From positions 94,603,318-94,667,317 of the forward strand of contig NC_135372.1 in NCBI RefSeq assembly GCF_049243985.1: DNA of 64,000 bases, read 5' to 3'. The DNA comes from Paroedura picta (taxonomy: Eukaryota; Chordata; Lepidosauria; Squamata; Gekkonidae). The translations under genes and the position numbers were made by a program. This document shows positions 52,365 to 63,927 of this stretch, piece by piece (positions within the stretch are counted from its first letter, which is position 1; each line of letters begins with the position of its first letter). A model generated the notes under the pieces. It saw only the letters and a list, made by a program, of their open reading frames with translations, did no database searches and was not told the origin of the DNA.

Positions 52365-52480
52365 AACAGGAGTCCCGTGGCACATAGAAAGACTAACAAA
52401 ATTCTATTCCAGCACAGACTTTAGCCTGACTACAGCCTGCTTCTTCAGCTGCAGTGAGTGGACCCTCACTACCTTGTTGT
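52365..52480 (-). repeat. Interspersed repeat related to the 39596 family
   Basis: Plus-strand 'ggagtcccgtggcacataga', 'aagactaacaaaattctatt', 'cctgcttcttcagctgcagt' is the reverse of the CTGAAGAAG...TTTGTTAGTCTT...GTGCCAC series. Diverged. Confidence 0.5.
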
Positions 52481-52679
52481 TTTATGTAGGAGGCACATTA
52501 AAAATCAGGATTAAAGGGACATGAAATGGAAACAGAGAATGACATGTAATTATGTAAAATTCAACTGTAATCGGGGGGGGGGGAGACCATTTATCAGTTA
52601 CTCTAAACTACTTAATAGATGTAATGGGTTGGGAGTCCCAAGTTTGCTAAGACAGTTAATACTCATAACAAACATTTAT

Positions 52680-52890
52680 TTACACCATACTTTTCTGCCC
52701 AGGGGGTATCCAAAGTGGCTAGTTCTCTTCTCCTCTATTTTTGCCTCACAATAGCCCTATGAGATAGATAAAGCTGAATACATGTGAGTGGCCCAAGGCC
52801 ATCCAGCAAGCTTCCATGGAAGACTAGGGGTTCAAACCTGGGTCTTCCAGATCAGACCCTATAGCCACACATACTAGGGCTCTGTCATAG
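52680..52890 (-). mobile_element. tRNA-derived SINE
   Basis: On the minus strand a B-box-like GACCCAGGTTTGAACCCC follows a tRNA-like head, then a body with CTTGGGCCACTCACATGTAT and TATCTCATAGGGCTATTGTG. Related in layout to 5985 and 36152. Confidence 0.65.
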
Positions 52891-52897
52891 GCACAAG

Positions 52898-53226
52898 TCC
52901 ATTATGCACGGCCGCCGAAACAGCGATTTCGGGTCACATGGAAAACGCGGAGGGGGAAGAAGTGAAGCAAACCGCTTATGCACGGGACAGGACACAATGG
53001 CGGCAGCATGTAACCGATTATGCACGCGGCGACCCCGGTACCGCTTCTGGTTGCGCCCCGGTCACCCGGAAGCTGCGCTTTCTTCCGCGTTTCGCTAACG
53101 TGGCTTTTTCGGCAGCATGCACCGAATCTGCGGCCAGTTGCAGCCGGCTCTGTGCTTTATCGGTGATTTTAGTCGCCGCCATTTCACCCCCAATGCGCGC
53201 TATCCCTCCCCGTCCATAATGGGCCT
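52898..53226. mobile_element. GC-rich TIR element of about 330 bp
   Basis: Ends GTCCATTATGCACGGCCGC and CCCGTCCATAATGGGCCTC form an imperfect inverted repeat. The interior is very CpG-rich against an AT-rich setting and repeats TTATGCACG internally (52976 and 53017). No coding frame is supported and the superfamily is unknown. Confidence 0.65.
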
Positions 53227-53229
53227 CAC

Positions 53230-54375
53230 TGAAGTCCCCCCCCACACACACAAAATCTGTAGAGCACTTGTCCAAGGGCACACATATGCAATGTTCAATG
53301 AGTACTGCAGAATGTTTAAAAGGCTAATAGCTGGTGCATGGAGGCTCAGACTAAATTTTCAAGCTGCACAATGGAACTTTTCTGACTCTCCCCTCCCCCT
53401 GCAGACTCCAATCTCCATGAAATGCTGCTCCTGGGATATAAATGCTACTCCTGAGCAAAGACGGGAAGGGGGACTATAGCAGGAATGGGAAATCAGTAGA
53501 AACTGCCATTTTAGTGTGGTTTGAACCTGGATTTTGATCTGGATAGCTCTGTATGGCAGAGCTAGGGAAAGGGTTTAATCTTTCCACCTCTGCATAGTTT
53601 CACCAACTGAAACTGACCAATCTGTTATTAGCCCTGGAAAGAGAAAAAGCGATAAGATATATCTTCTTGTTGCTCATCCTTTCGCTTTTCGGGGGGGGGG
53701 GGGGATAATGCAGGATACCAAACAATGGATTTAAGCACAGCTATCTCTTAGATTGCAGCTTAAATTACATGGTTTATGCATCCAGTTTGCAGGACACAGT
53801 CCAGTCATAAAATCTCCTCATTTCTTGATTTAGGCTCCAGAATATATCCTCAGTAGAAGTTGATAGTGTTTTGTCCTTAGCATAGATTCAGACTGTTTGC
53901 TAGTTTGGGCTGTGTAAATTTACTTGTTGTGTTCAAAAGACAGCTCCTGGCGTCTGCGGTCATTAAAACATGCCCCTAGGCAAGGGGAGTGTAAAAAGAA
54001 ATCTCAGTCCCTGGAAGAGAGAGAGAGAGAGGCAGACAGCACATTACATTTCACTTCTGAAAGGGCTTGGTGGATCCATGCAGCTGATTACTTGAGGGCA
54101 TTTGAGCCAGGATTTAACCAATAATTCCCCAATCTTGGCCTAGAACAAACTGTGGAGAAGACTCCCTTTACCTAGATGTAATCTGAGACCCCTGAACTCA
54201 CCTTCTTGATATTTTTGGCTCTTGTGGAATTTGCGTCCCATATGAAATATACCTGACACAAAATATCGTTAAAAACTGTATGTCACAGGATATGCCAATC
54301 CCTAGAGGAGGGAACCCTGTAATGGGCTGTTTTAATTTAATTACATCTTTATTTCACAACTGCTAAAATGGCCAA
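53230..54375. other. No recognised feature
   Basis: Contains a poly-G run near 53691-53703 and a (GA)n run at 54018-54031. Confidence 0.3.
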
Positions 54376-54379
54376 ACCA

Positions 54380-54800
54380 TCCATCCATCCATCGTACTTA
54401 TAGACCGCCACTCTCAACTTGGCTGGCTTATGGCAGTTTACATATAGAAACATAAACCTAAAAGGATAAGACCCAATAAATCACACCTACCCTCAATACT
54501 TCCACTAGCATTCATTACCCTCGTAGATGTTCACAGGCAATGGTTAGCCTTATAGGGGGGCACAGACTACAAAAGCTGCAGAGGCTAGAGGGAGAGACCT
54601 GATCTTCCATGCCCTGGCCTCAACCAAACATCTGGCAGAAGAGCTCCATCTTACGGGCCCTGTGGAACCCAGAAAGCTCTATCAGGGCCCTCAGCTCTTC
54701 TGGGAGCTCATTCTATGAGGTTGGGGCTCAGGACCAAAAAGGCCCTGGTCAATGCCAAGCAAACTTCCCAGGGACCAGGGACAACCAGCAGAGGGCAATT
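54380..54800 (-). mobile_element. L2-clade LINE 3' part
   Basis: Starts with (CCAT)n, then 'tagaccgccactctcaactt' and, at 54617-54780, the reverse of the TLAEELHL-type 3' ORF2 block (caaacatctggcagaagagc, ggagctcattctatgaggtt), as in 45290-45440. Confidence 0.82.
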
Positions 54801-54809
54801 ACTTACATC

Positions 54810-56040
54810 TCATGCTGGTGATTGTATGTGGATCCATAACATATACATAGTTTCATGTCTGGGTTTGTGAAATGCACCCCTATACTTAACAAGGACAGTA
54901 AATGGTGGGGAGGCAACCACCTGTCACCCAGTGGGTCTAACAATGTGGTACCACTCCTGCTGGTCTCCAAGGAGAAACTGGTGTGCCCTGGAACAGCAAC
55001 AGAACTTCAATAAAGCCCGGAGTGCCAACAAAGCCATGTTGTTCCTTTAAGAAGCCACACCTAGTAGCTGGGCCTGTTGCCAGCAGGGTAGATGATGAGC
55101 AGGAGAAAGGGATGAAGCCACACCCTCATGTCAAATGTTGTAGGGATCTACACCCACCCCCCATGGGATTCCCTGCAATTTCTTGGATGGGTGAGATGCC
55201 AGTAATTTCTTTAAAATAAGAGTCACCTAAAAAACAAAAAGGGTATATTAGGGGTTCTTTCTGCTAGCTTGTGAAGAGATCCAGCATGCATGAGAGAGTA
55301 CTGAGGCCACAAAGACCTCCTAAGAAGGATACTTGAAGGTGTCCAAGTTCAGGGATCCAACCCAGCAGCCCCAGCTTCTGACCGTCTATGTGCAATATTC
55401 TCTTAAAACAAATCAAATCAATTTACCAGCTCCTGGTAAAAGAATTAGAACCTTTTTGTTAAGGCCAGAGGTAAAATCAGCCCTAGGACTCATTTTCATT
55501 GCCAGGACTCAATTTAAACATGAGGTGTGAAAGAGAAACTTACTCATGCAGAGTTCCCCAAGGCAGGCTTCTTGTCTGAAAAAGGCCCCCAGGTACTGGT
55601 GTTCTTCTGGCCCTATTAGCAAGTGAGGATGGTGCCCAGCTGGGCTATGGATCACTGGTTTGCTGACATAAAGATACAGGTGAAGCAATTCAGTTGAAAC
55701 AAGACACTGACAATAAGGAATAGATGTTTTTTCTTACACTCCTGGTGTTACCTTTAAACCAGGCCACAGTAGTGGAAAATGAGACAATATAATCTTTAAA
55801 AATTCCTCTGAGAGCATTTTTGTAGCCACAGTGAGAAAGCACATTCCACTCCAGACATCTAGGAACAGAGAGTGGGGCTATCAGGTCAGAGGGTGTGGCC
55901 AGGAGGCTGACATTCTTCTTTTAGAAATTGCATTTGCATTATGAATCAAAATGACACAAATACATAACCACTTGATGAATGGGAGTGGACCATCAAATAG
56001 CAGGGTTTTTTTTCCAAGGAGGCAGAAAACAAACGCATTT
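54810..56040. other. No recognised feature
   Basis: I can support no repeat or exon here. Confidence 0.3.
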
Positions 56041-56044
56041 ATGA

Positions 56045-56335
56045 TAAAAAGTTGTTTTTCTATGCTCTGCTTTTCACTACCAAAAGAGATTTCAAAGTGA
56101 CTTACAGTCACCTTCCTCTCCCCACAACAGACACCTTGTGAGGTAGGTGGGGCTGAAAGAGCCCTGATAATACTGCTCAGTCAGAACAGCTTTATCAGTG
56201 CTGTGGTGAGAATAGCTCTTAGAGGACTGTGACTAGCCCAAGGCCACCCAGCTGGCTGCATATGGAGGAGCAGGGAATCAAGCCCAGCTTGCCAAGTTTA
56301 GAGGTCCTCCACTCTTAACCACAATACCAAGCAGA
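56045..56335 (-). mobile_element. tRNA-derived SINE with LINE-like tail
   Basis: Same family as 5985 and 56740. The minus strand has the B box GGGCTTGATTCCC and body CAGCTGGGTGGCCTTGGGC. It lies beside a GGTTGCC-type element. Confidence 0.8.
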
Positions 56336-56341
56336 CAGACT

Positions 56342-56560
56342 AGGGTTGCCAGCTCTGGACTGGGAAATGCCTGGAGACTGTGGGGGTGGAGTCAGGAGTG
56401 GAAGGGATTTGGGGCTGGGAGGGACCTCAGCAGGATATAATGCTATAAAGCCCACCCCCCAAACAGTCCTTTTCTCCAGAGGAATTGATCTTATTCATCC
56501 AGAGGTCAGGTATAATAGCAAGAGATTCCCCACATATCACCTGGAGATTGGCAACTTTAA
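56342..56560. mobile_element. GGTTGCC-type miniature element, copy 6
   Basis: Starts TAGGGTTGCCAGCTCTGGAC, then AATGCCTGGAGACTGTGGGG and CTGGGAGGGACCTCAGCAGG, ending CACCTGGAGATTGGCAAC. Same orientation as 17775. Confidence 0.78.
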
Positions 56561-56739
56561 GACAGAAGTGGCTCAATGCAAGCAACCTTCATCCCTCTGG
56601 GCTGATGTATTTGAATACTGGCTACCATGCAGCCTGCATAAACCACTCATAATCGGGTATTAAACAAGCAGCCTTTTTATTTCAAAGGTGGGTGATACCA
56701 TGGCCGGTGGTGAGCCAGCCATGGCATCACCCACCTTTG

Positions 56740-57003
56740 AACTAAAAAGCCAGCTTTGGCAAGTAGTTAAGAGCAGCAACCTCTAATCTGGAGAGCTGGA
56801 TTTGATTCCCCACTCCTCCTCCACAGGCAGCCAACTGGGTGGACTTCAGAGAGTCACAGTTTTCTCAGAGCTCTCTCAGCTCCACCTACCTCCCAGAGTG
56901 TCTGTTGTAGGGAGAGGAAGGGAAGGCAATTTGAGCCACTTTGTAAGCTGCTTTGAAACTCATTTGGGTAGTGAAAAGCAGGGTATAAAAACCTTCTACT
57001 AGG
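56740..57003 (+). mobile_element. tRNA-derived SINE with LINE-like tail
   Basis: Sense orientation: 'ttggcaagtagttaagagca', 'gagctggatttgattcccca', then 'gtgtctgttgtagggagagg', and the tail 'agtgaaaagcagggtataaa' with 'aaccttctact'. It forms an inverted pair with the copy at 56045. Confidence 0.82.
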
Positions 57004-57094
57004 AACTGTAGCTTGAATTTGAAGGCTCTTAAAATAATCTCATTCTTCTGTTAGAAATACCCAAGTAAGAAAGCAGAACAGCAAGGTTCTAGAT

Positions 57095-57206
57095 CAGGGG
57101 TAGTCAAACTGCGGCCCTCCAGATGTCCATGCCAGCATCTGCTGGCAGGGGCTCCTGGGAATTGTAGTCCATGGACATCTGGAGGGCCGCAGCTTGACTA
57201 CCCCTG
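57095..57206. mobile_element. Near-palindromic hAT-like element
   Basis: CAGGGGTAGTCAAACTGCGG at the left and GCCGCAGCTTGACTACCCCTG-type right arm, exact 8-bp duplication TTCTAGAT (57087-57094, 57207-57214). A deletion on one arm beside the centre shortens it relative to 38923. Confidence 0.92.
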
Positions 57207-57214
57207 TTCTAGAT

Positions 57215-57950
57215 AGAGTGCATCCTTTGCAAGAAGCAGCAATGCTGGTTGCTGGGTCTAGACTGTCTATTTAGCTATGGCAGCACAGACTCTCATGTAT
57301 CACATCAGCTGAAGCATATATTTAGGAAGAGGCTTGCTAGGGTGAGTGACCTCAAGCACACATACATAACAAGCCTCACATCAACAAATTAAGTTAGTTT
57401 TCAAGGTGGTATGTCTAGGTGACAAACAGCAGTTTCCTGGTCCCTCTCCTTGTCTCAGAAAGTCATTGTGCCATAAGAAACAGAATGTAATGCTTATTCC
57501 AGGTTCTCTAGTAGATCCAAGGATTGATCTCAATGCCGCTTATCCATTAAGCTTTGAGTGCTAATTTGTCAATTGTCAGTAGCAAGATCAATCCACAAGA
57601 AGTCAGCAACTATCTTTGTGTCCCAACCTACAAAACCACACTATTTTAGGGTTCCAGTGTTCTGACCTAAAACTCCCAAAGGAAGTGTCCTGTATCTTTT
57701 TCCAAAGAGAGAGAAAAATACTTCCAGCTTGCAAATCTAATGTTTCACACCTCCTCTGCCAAGTACCTGCATAAAGAGGCATTGTCAGTGGAAATTGGGT
57801 TATTAAATGCTGCAATCCCATGCACACACGTCTGTGTTTGAAAAAAAGGATAGGATTGTGCCAAAATTGTCTGATAGATTTTGTTATCTGTTCTGACAAG
57901 CATCTTTTCTGAAAAGCGGGGAAATGTGAGCATCATTAATAGAACTCATG
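57215..57950. other. No recognised feature
   Basis: Nothing supported. Confidence 0.3.
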
Positions 57951-57954
57951 CTCC

Positions 57955-58720
57955 AGTAAGAGCCTAAATGAATCCAGTGTTTGGCTGAATGGCGCCTACA
58001 TCCGAGAGAAAAATGTTTCCCCATCAGCTCTTTGAAGTGCCTCCATTAAGTGATTTTATACTAATAGGATTTTCCCATGCAAGAAAGACAAGAATGACAA
58101 AGCACTGAATGCTTGATTAACTCTGCCCCTCTACTAATTTGGATCATGTTAATTGATTCCCGCCCTGCCATGCCATATTCAGCCATTGTCTGCTTCATTT
58201 ATGAAGGCATTTTGATGGGACCCCAAACACAGCAGTGTGTAAATACAATCCTGCCAAATAAGGGTGGATGAGACGTTTTCTAAAACAAGTTCTCTTGGCT
58301 CCTGGCAACATGACTGGGTCCCTGCAGCCAGCTTTATGCATTCACTGAATTGCTCATTTCACTCTCCCTCCTTTCACCCCCATCATTTTCACTCAAACTT
58401 GTTTCTAGGCTCATTCACAGTCATTAATGTAATTGCTTCAGGAACTTTTCATTTGTGTCTGGCGGAGCTTTTGGATGACAGAAAAGGCACTTCCTTGTGC
58501 TAATGTGCTGCATTCAAAAGACAGCAGGAATTACATGCTCCCCCTGCCCCCCAGCAGTTTTGGTGACTCAGTCCATTATTTGCCATCTAGTTATGTTTAT
58601 GCAGGTTGGCTGTATCTCTTAAACCCCATGGACGGAACATGTATATTTCCATTTCTATGTCCACTGTCCACAGGTCTGGCTTGCTGCCATCCAGTTCACA
58701 CTTATTTGCATGTGCATAAT
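57955..58720. other. Repeat-free stretch, candidate conserved noncoding sequence
   Basis: Complex, non-repetitive sequence with no transposon signature and no coherent frame; includes TTAATTGATTCCCGCCC and TTAATGTAATTGC, homeodomain-like AT cores. Conservation is only suspected. Confidence 0.25.
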
Positions 58721-58724
58721 TAAA

Positions 58725-59695
58725 AACAACATGACATGACCAAGTAGGTCAAGCTAAGGAGTCTTAATGTAACACTGAGGGAGCCTTGGCTCAGAAAATC
58801 CAGACACAACCAAGATGACTTTTAAAAAAGAGAACAACTGTATGAAAAAGAAGGCGGATCCCTAACACATTTTTCATTGAATTAAAGAAGCCCTGCAGGA
58901 TGCACTGCTGAGCAAGAAAAACATTGAAAACTGCAAGAATCTTAATGCCATATATAGTTTGCAGTCTGTTGAGGTAGACCTGTTTAAATCCTTCCCCACA
59001 AAACCTTTGATCCACCAGAACAAAGAATTCCGCTCACTGAACATGACTTTCTCACCTCCCCCTTTCCAGCTACAACTCACCTTGCTCTCCAAAATGCTGC
59101 TTGTAGGACTGGGGGATAGTGAGATACGGTGTTAATTTTATATTGTCCTTTTATACAAGAAGGGCATCCTGACAGTGTCCTTTCTCATATGTCAAATAAG
59201 AATACAGTGAAAGTACATAGAAGCATTCTGAATGGAGAATCCAATTCTGAAACTGTCTTTTAAGAGAAACACTAATGTTCAAGCATTGGTGGTGAGGAAC
59301 AAAGGACTTGGTCCTTTGTTGTTATTGTAAAAATACACATTTCAGTGTTTAAATTATCTTCAACCTATGGAAGACGAGAAAACAGAATACATAAAATTGC
59401 CGTCCATCTGTCCAGGTTTGTGAGCAAGAGCTAGTTTGCTCTATGGTGCTTTGGAATGGACTATGGGAACATAGATGAGCACATTCTTAGAAAGACCTCT
59501 CCACCCACATAGTTACCAGTTCAACTTGCAGATATCTATTTAATGACATGCATAAGTTTACATAGAAACATAACCATTATTACAATTTTATTTGTACCTT
59601 TGGCAAGTTGTAGTCCATTTACTCTCATTGTTTGTTCCTCAAACTGGCAAAAATTGAAAATATTATTTGTTGTACCCTATGAAGCACAAATGGGA
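58725..59695. other. No recognised feature
   Basis: AT-rich; short frames only. Confidence 0.3.
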
Positions 59696-59699
59696 TGTG

Positions 59700-59850
59700 G
59701 AATGATTTAGCCCAAACTCATCAGATCTTGAAAACTAAGAAAATCAAGACTTGGGAGACCACCTCTGCAGAGGAAGACAATGGCAAACGACCTCTGCTTC
59801 TCACTTACCTGGGGTTGCTATAAGTTGTTTGCAATTTGAGGGCACATTCA
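59700..59850 (+). mobile_element. 5S-rRNA-derived SINE, older copy
   Basis: 'ctcatcagatcttgaaaact', 'caagacttgggagaccacc', then the SINE body 'aggaagacaatggcaaacga', 'cctctgcttctcacttacc', 'ggttgctataagttgtttgc'. It matches the layout of the 13806 copy but is more diverged in the 5S part. Confidence 0.8.
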
Positions 59851-59854
59851 TGCA

Positions 59855-60980
59855 TATTGAAACACAAGTGTCCTTCATTCCCCTCCCATCTCCTAGCCCA
59901 TTTTGTTTCATGAAAAACTGATGCCAGGGATCAGGCAATCATATGGACAGAAAGGCAAGTGGAGGTTCTCCCCTCCTCACTACAACCAATTCCATTGCAT
60001 GGTTCATTGTTCTTGTGACTCCCAATTTGGGCATCATTTTTACTTCAGGTCAGAGAAACTTCTGAGAGAGGCGAACATATAGATCTGTTCAGTGAGTGCT
60101 TTGACAAGATCCAACCTCATGGTTTTTTCATCAGAAGTTTAAGCTTAGGGTATTCTGTAAAACTGTAGTACTGATTTTAGCTGTTTCTGCCTATATTGGC
60201 CAGTTACCACCATTGTTAAGCAACTATGTTACAAAAGTTACTGTTGTTGATTGGCTGCTGCTTCCTAATAATTACAACGCAACAGTAGGACAAACTAAAA
60301 CACCACATAGCAGTGAGTAAGTTTTCAGATTCCTCAGAACTCTTTAGGTTGAATGTTTCAGAATATGATGGAAAAGTTCAATCTGCAGTATGTAGCATTG
60401 TTAAAATAGATCAGCACCATTAAGTCTGCAATACAAACTGTCTAGACTTCAGTCTTTGGAATTTTTCATCACACCTTAGAATATCTTTTCCATCCCCTCC
60501 CCCTTTTATTTTTGCTGGTTATTGACATATCTGCAGCCTGAAGCATTCTGAAGAACTAACAAGTGTTCTTGGCTTGAGATGCTGTAGTTCCAATAAAAGG
60601 TGTTACACTATGTTGCTTTTTATTTTTCCCTCTCATGAACCAAAATATCTACCAGTAATTCTTGTTTTGATAATCCGATACTGGCAAATCATCACAAGTG
60701 CATATTGGCTAGCTACAACAAGCCTGAACTTGACCCACCCCATTGTTCTACTTTGCTAGATCATGTTGTACCATAGGGCTAGGTCACAGATCAAGTTTCT
60801 TTGTACAAAAGCAGCTCATACCATCTTTAATTGGTTTCAGCCTAGAATCAGTGGGAAAGCTGCTCACTGATTTCTTCAGTTAGATTTCTAATCTGCTAAC
60901 TGCTACTCCTTGCTATGAATCTGTAGCAAAATAAATTATAATTGTCATCTAAGGTAGTTGTTTTGATTATTTTGTGAGAA
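59855..60980. other. No recognised feature
   Basis: Nothing supported. Confidence 0.3.
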
Positions 60981-60984
60981 TGGT

Positions 60985-61125
60985 AGTTATTTATTTATTA
61001 AACTTTTATACCACCGTTCCCTTAGGCTCACGGCGGTTTACTGAGTAAAAATGTTACAATAAAACCCAGAGTTAAACCCCATTAAAACCGATCAATATCA
61101 ACCCACTTAAACCGATCAATTCTTA
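60985..61125 (-). mobile_element. L2-type LINE 3' terminal fragment
   Basis: Starts with (TTTA)n and 'accaccgttcccttaggctc', then 'acggcggtttactgagtaaa', the reverse of a LINE 3'UTR end similar to 45035-45120. Confidence 0.7.
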
Positions 61126-61139
61126 ACATACTAGTAATA

Positions 61140-61262
61140 TGTGTTCTGTATTTGAGGGAACTTAAATGGACTCCAGGGAATGATAGAGGACAGGAAGGTC
61201 TGGAGGATCATTGTCCATGGGGCCGCGATGGGTCGGACACGACTTCGCACCTAACAACAAAT
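61140..61262 (+). mobile_element. RTE-BovB LINE 3' terminus
   Basis: 'aggacaggaaggtctggagg', 'atcattgtccatggggccgc', 'gatgggtcggacacgacttc' and a (AAC)n tail form the BovB 3' end. Confidence 0.88.
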
Positions 61263-61767
61263 TTGAGGGAATTGTTTTTGGAATCTGTATTTGAGGGTAT
61301 TTTTCAAGACATCTTCCAAATCTCCATTCATGCCTTTATCGTTTTGGCGAAAGTTACTAAGGTATGGTAATCATTTTGTGGCATTGGGTTAGCATGGTTA
61401 GAAACCAGTAGCTGGTAATCATAGCTCAGTAATCAGGAAGAGCTCTGCCAAAACTGCTTTAATATCATTGGGAATCTTTTCTGCTTCAAGTTAGGCCCCA
61501 GAAGTCTTGGAACCTGCTGTGACTTCACTGTGTTGCAGATAGAATCACTTGCTCTACACAATTTGGATGTCATGCTGCCATACAGTATAAATTAACATCT
61601 TAATCAAACCACTGGCTATCATCAATATAATTAATACAGAAATGACATCCATCTCTGCATCTCATTTTCACCCAAGTCTTTGTTCCCCAAAGTTCAAATA
61701 CAACATGTCAGTAGCTAAAGGCAAAAGGGAGGTTTGGGTTTGTAGGTTGGTTAGGAACCTCTTTTTG

Positions 61768-61840
61768 GCCAGTGCGGGAAATAGGCTGCTGGATTAGATG
61801 ACTATTTGGTTTGATGCAAGTGGCTCCACCTTCTTATGAT
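61768..61840 (+). mobile_element. CR1-like LINE 3' fragment
   Basis: 'taggctgctggattagatga' then 'ttggtttgatgcaagtggct' and 'ccttcttatga'. Sense orientation; relative of 3838 and 9118. Confidence 0.5.
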
Positions 61841-61854
61841 TTTTAACATCTACA

Positions 61855-63250
61855 GTTGGTTAAAAAAAGACAAAGACTAATAAACTCAATCCAGACAAGA
61901 CAGAAGCTATAATTGTAGATAACAGACCACAAAAACTAGGTTGCTATATTTTATTGGGTTGCACTTTCCCATAAGGATTAGTTCCACAACTTAGATGTGC
62001 TGCTAGATTCAGCTTTGCAGTATGAAATACAGCCATTCCTAGTTGTAGCGCTTCTTACCATCTGGAGTTCGTATGCCAGCAGCATCCCCTTCTGGACAGA
62101 AATTATTCACCACAGCGATCAGGGCTTTGATAATACCCAGGCTTCATTACTTAAAGATGTTTGGACACTTCAGAATAGGACACTCAAATTGACTGAGGTT
62201 GGTTCCAGATTAGAAGGACTGCTAATCCTATATGAAATTGACTCTCAACTGACATAATCTTCCAGGTGCTCCCATTTGATGAGACTGGTGAAACACTCCC
62301 CACAACCATGGTAGAGACTCTATTGTGAAACTCTTTGGATTCTTTTGACTCTATCCTTGTTTTCTAGGTCCCAAGGCTTTCTTTTTGTTTTTAACTTTGA
62401 ATACTGTTTACATTTTTTTACAGCTAGTTGTACTCTGGCTTCCAGCAAGGAGAAAAGCTGGATAAGAAAAGACAGTCAATCATATGAAGGATATCAAACT
62501 AGTCTTGTATTTTAGGATGGATTTAGCTTTGATAGTAAAGCTGGAGTAACAAGAACCTTCAATTTATCAAATGAGCCATTGAAAACCTGTAATGGTGGCT
62601 CCCCATAACAGCACTAGATAACTCAACTGCAGTGTTTCCTGGACAAAAAATATGTGGCCATCGTGGTACATACTCTGGTTACTCCTAGTTTTACTGCAAA
62701 ACACTCCATGGGGCTGTCATCGAAAAGTGTTTAGAAACTTGTTGCTGAAGAATGGTGCAGTCAGAATGGTGACTGGAATAAATCTTAAGGATCATATAAT
62801 TTTTGGTCCATCTACGGACTCCCAATCCGATTCTGGATTAAAGAGGTTGACCTTTAGAACCCCATGCCCAGAAAACCACCTGCTCTATGACCCTACTTGG
62901 CATTCATTCATTCATTCATTCATTCATATACCGCCCTCCCCGAACGCTCAGGGAGAGCCTATCTTGAAATATGACTTGACAACCCAAGAGGGTTTTCTCC
63001 ACTGCAGCACCAAATCTCTGGACACCCACTCCTCTAAGAATGCTCACCTGTCCACACTTTTGGCACAATCTTCTACCAGTGGGCAAAGACTGTTTCATTT
63101 GGCATTGCTCCTGAGATCCCACTTCCCGTGCAATGTTTTGATATGTTTAGAGTCCTGGTGTTTTAATGTGCTTGTTTTAATGGATTTTAAGAGGTGATGT
63201 TTATGATGTTAGTTACTTTGGTGGTCTTGGGAGGGGTGGGGTATAATTGT
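61855..63250 (+). mobile_element. L2-clade LINE, old copy or copies
   Basis: Order of blocks matches ORF2: 'aatccagacaagacagaagc' (LNPDKTEA), then 'agatgtgctgctagattcag' (VLLDS), LGHLT-type block, and near 62690-62790 the CNSLYMGL-to-LLKNGAVRMVTG block (62736-62780), ending with gggaggggtggggtataatt at 63224-63247. The spacing suggests one or two overlapping old copies. A short antisense LINE tail with (TTCA)n is at 62899-62965. Confidence 0.7.
62899..62965 (-). mobile_element. Short LINE 3' tail nested in an old L2 copy
   Basis: (ATTC)n run then 'ataccgccctccccgaacgc' and 'tcagggagagcc', the reverse of a LINE 3' terminus. It breaks the surrounding plus-strand L2. Confidence 0.6.
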
Positions 63251-63254
63251 TGTA

Positions 63255-63925
63255 AAGCACATAAAATTGTCACACATTTTTGGAAAGCTTTTACTTCTTA
63301 GATCTTAATTGCAACTGTTTGTTTCCAAAGGAGGAAGGAATGTAAAAATTCAAATACAAACCCAGTTGTATCTATTTTAAGACTCCATCATATGTTTGAT
63401 GCCATTTTTACAGGTTTGAATCTTGTAGACAATTCACAATACCTTGTATTATGTTCTCCAAATGTGAAAAATAAATTTAAAAAATTGTTTGGATTTAGTC
63501 TAAATGACACCTGAGAACACTTTGTCCTTTTGCTCAATAAAACAGTAAATCTGAAAAGCATACACATGCAAGAAGCTCATCTAATAGAGGTTGTGTTCCT
63601 TATTTTGGTATACATTACAAAGCATGAAATATGTTGATATTTAAAATCTCAAAGAATTGGGTAAATGGTTCAAAATTAACATGAAGCACTTCAGCCCACT
63701 GCTTTTAGAGGTGTCAGGTCACAATGCTGTAAACATTTTCCTAACCTACCCAAGCTGTAGGGCAACTGAAACTGGTTCGGCCAGCTCTAAAAAACCTGCA
63801 TAAGAAAGCCCTGAGTGAAGTATGACCTAACCACCTTGGATGACTCCAGCCCCACTAGAGAACAGCTGACAAACTATGTCTTGTGCGTAATTCTTACAGT
63901 TCCTTAAAGATTATAATCCTTTAAT
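63255..63925. other. No recognised feature
   Basis: AT-rich, nothing supported. Confidence 0.3.
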
Positions 63926-63927
63926 AG

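Noticed and set aside
62652-63197. 181-codon plus-strand frame as a host gene
   Set aside because: It crosses old L2 sequence and a nested (TTCA)n LINE tail. No splice context.
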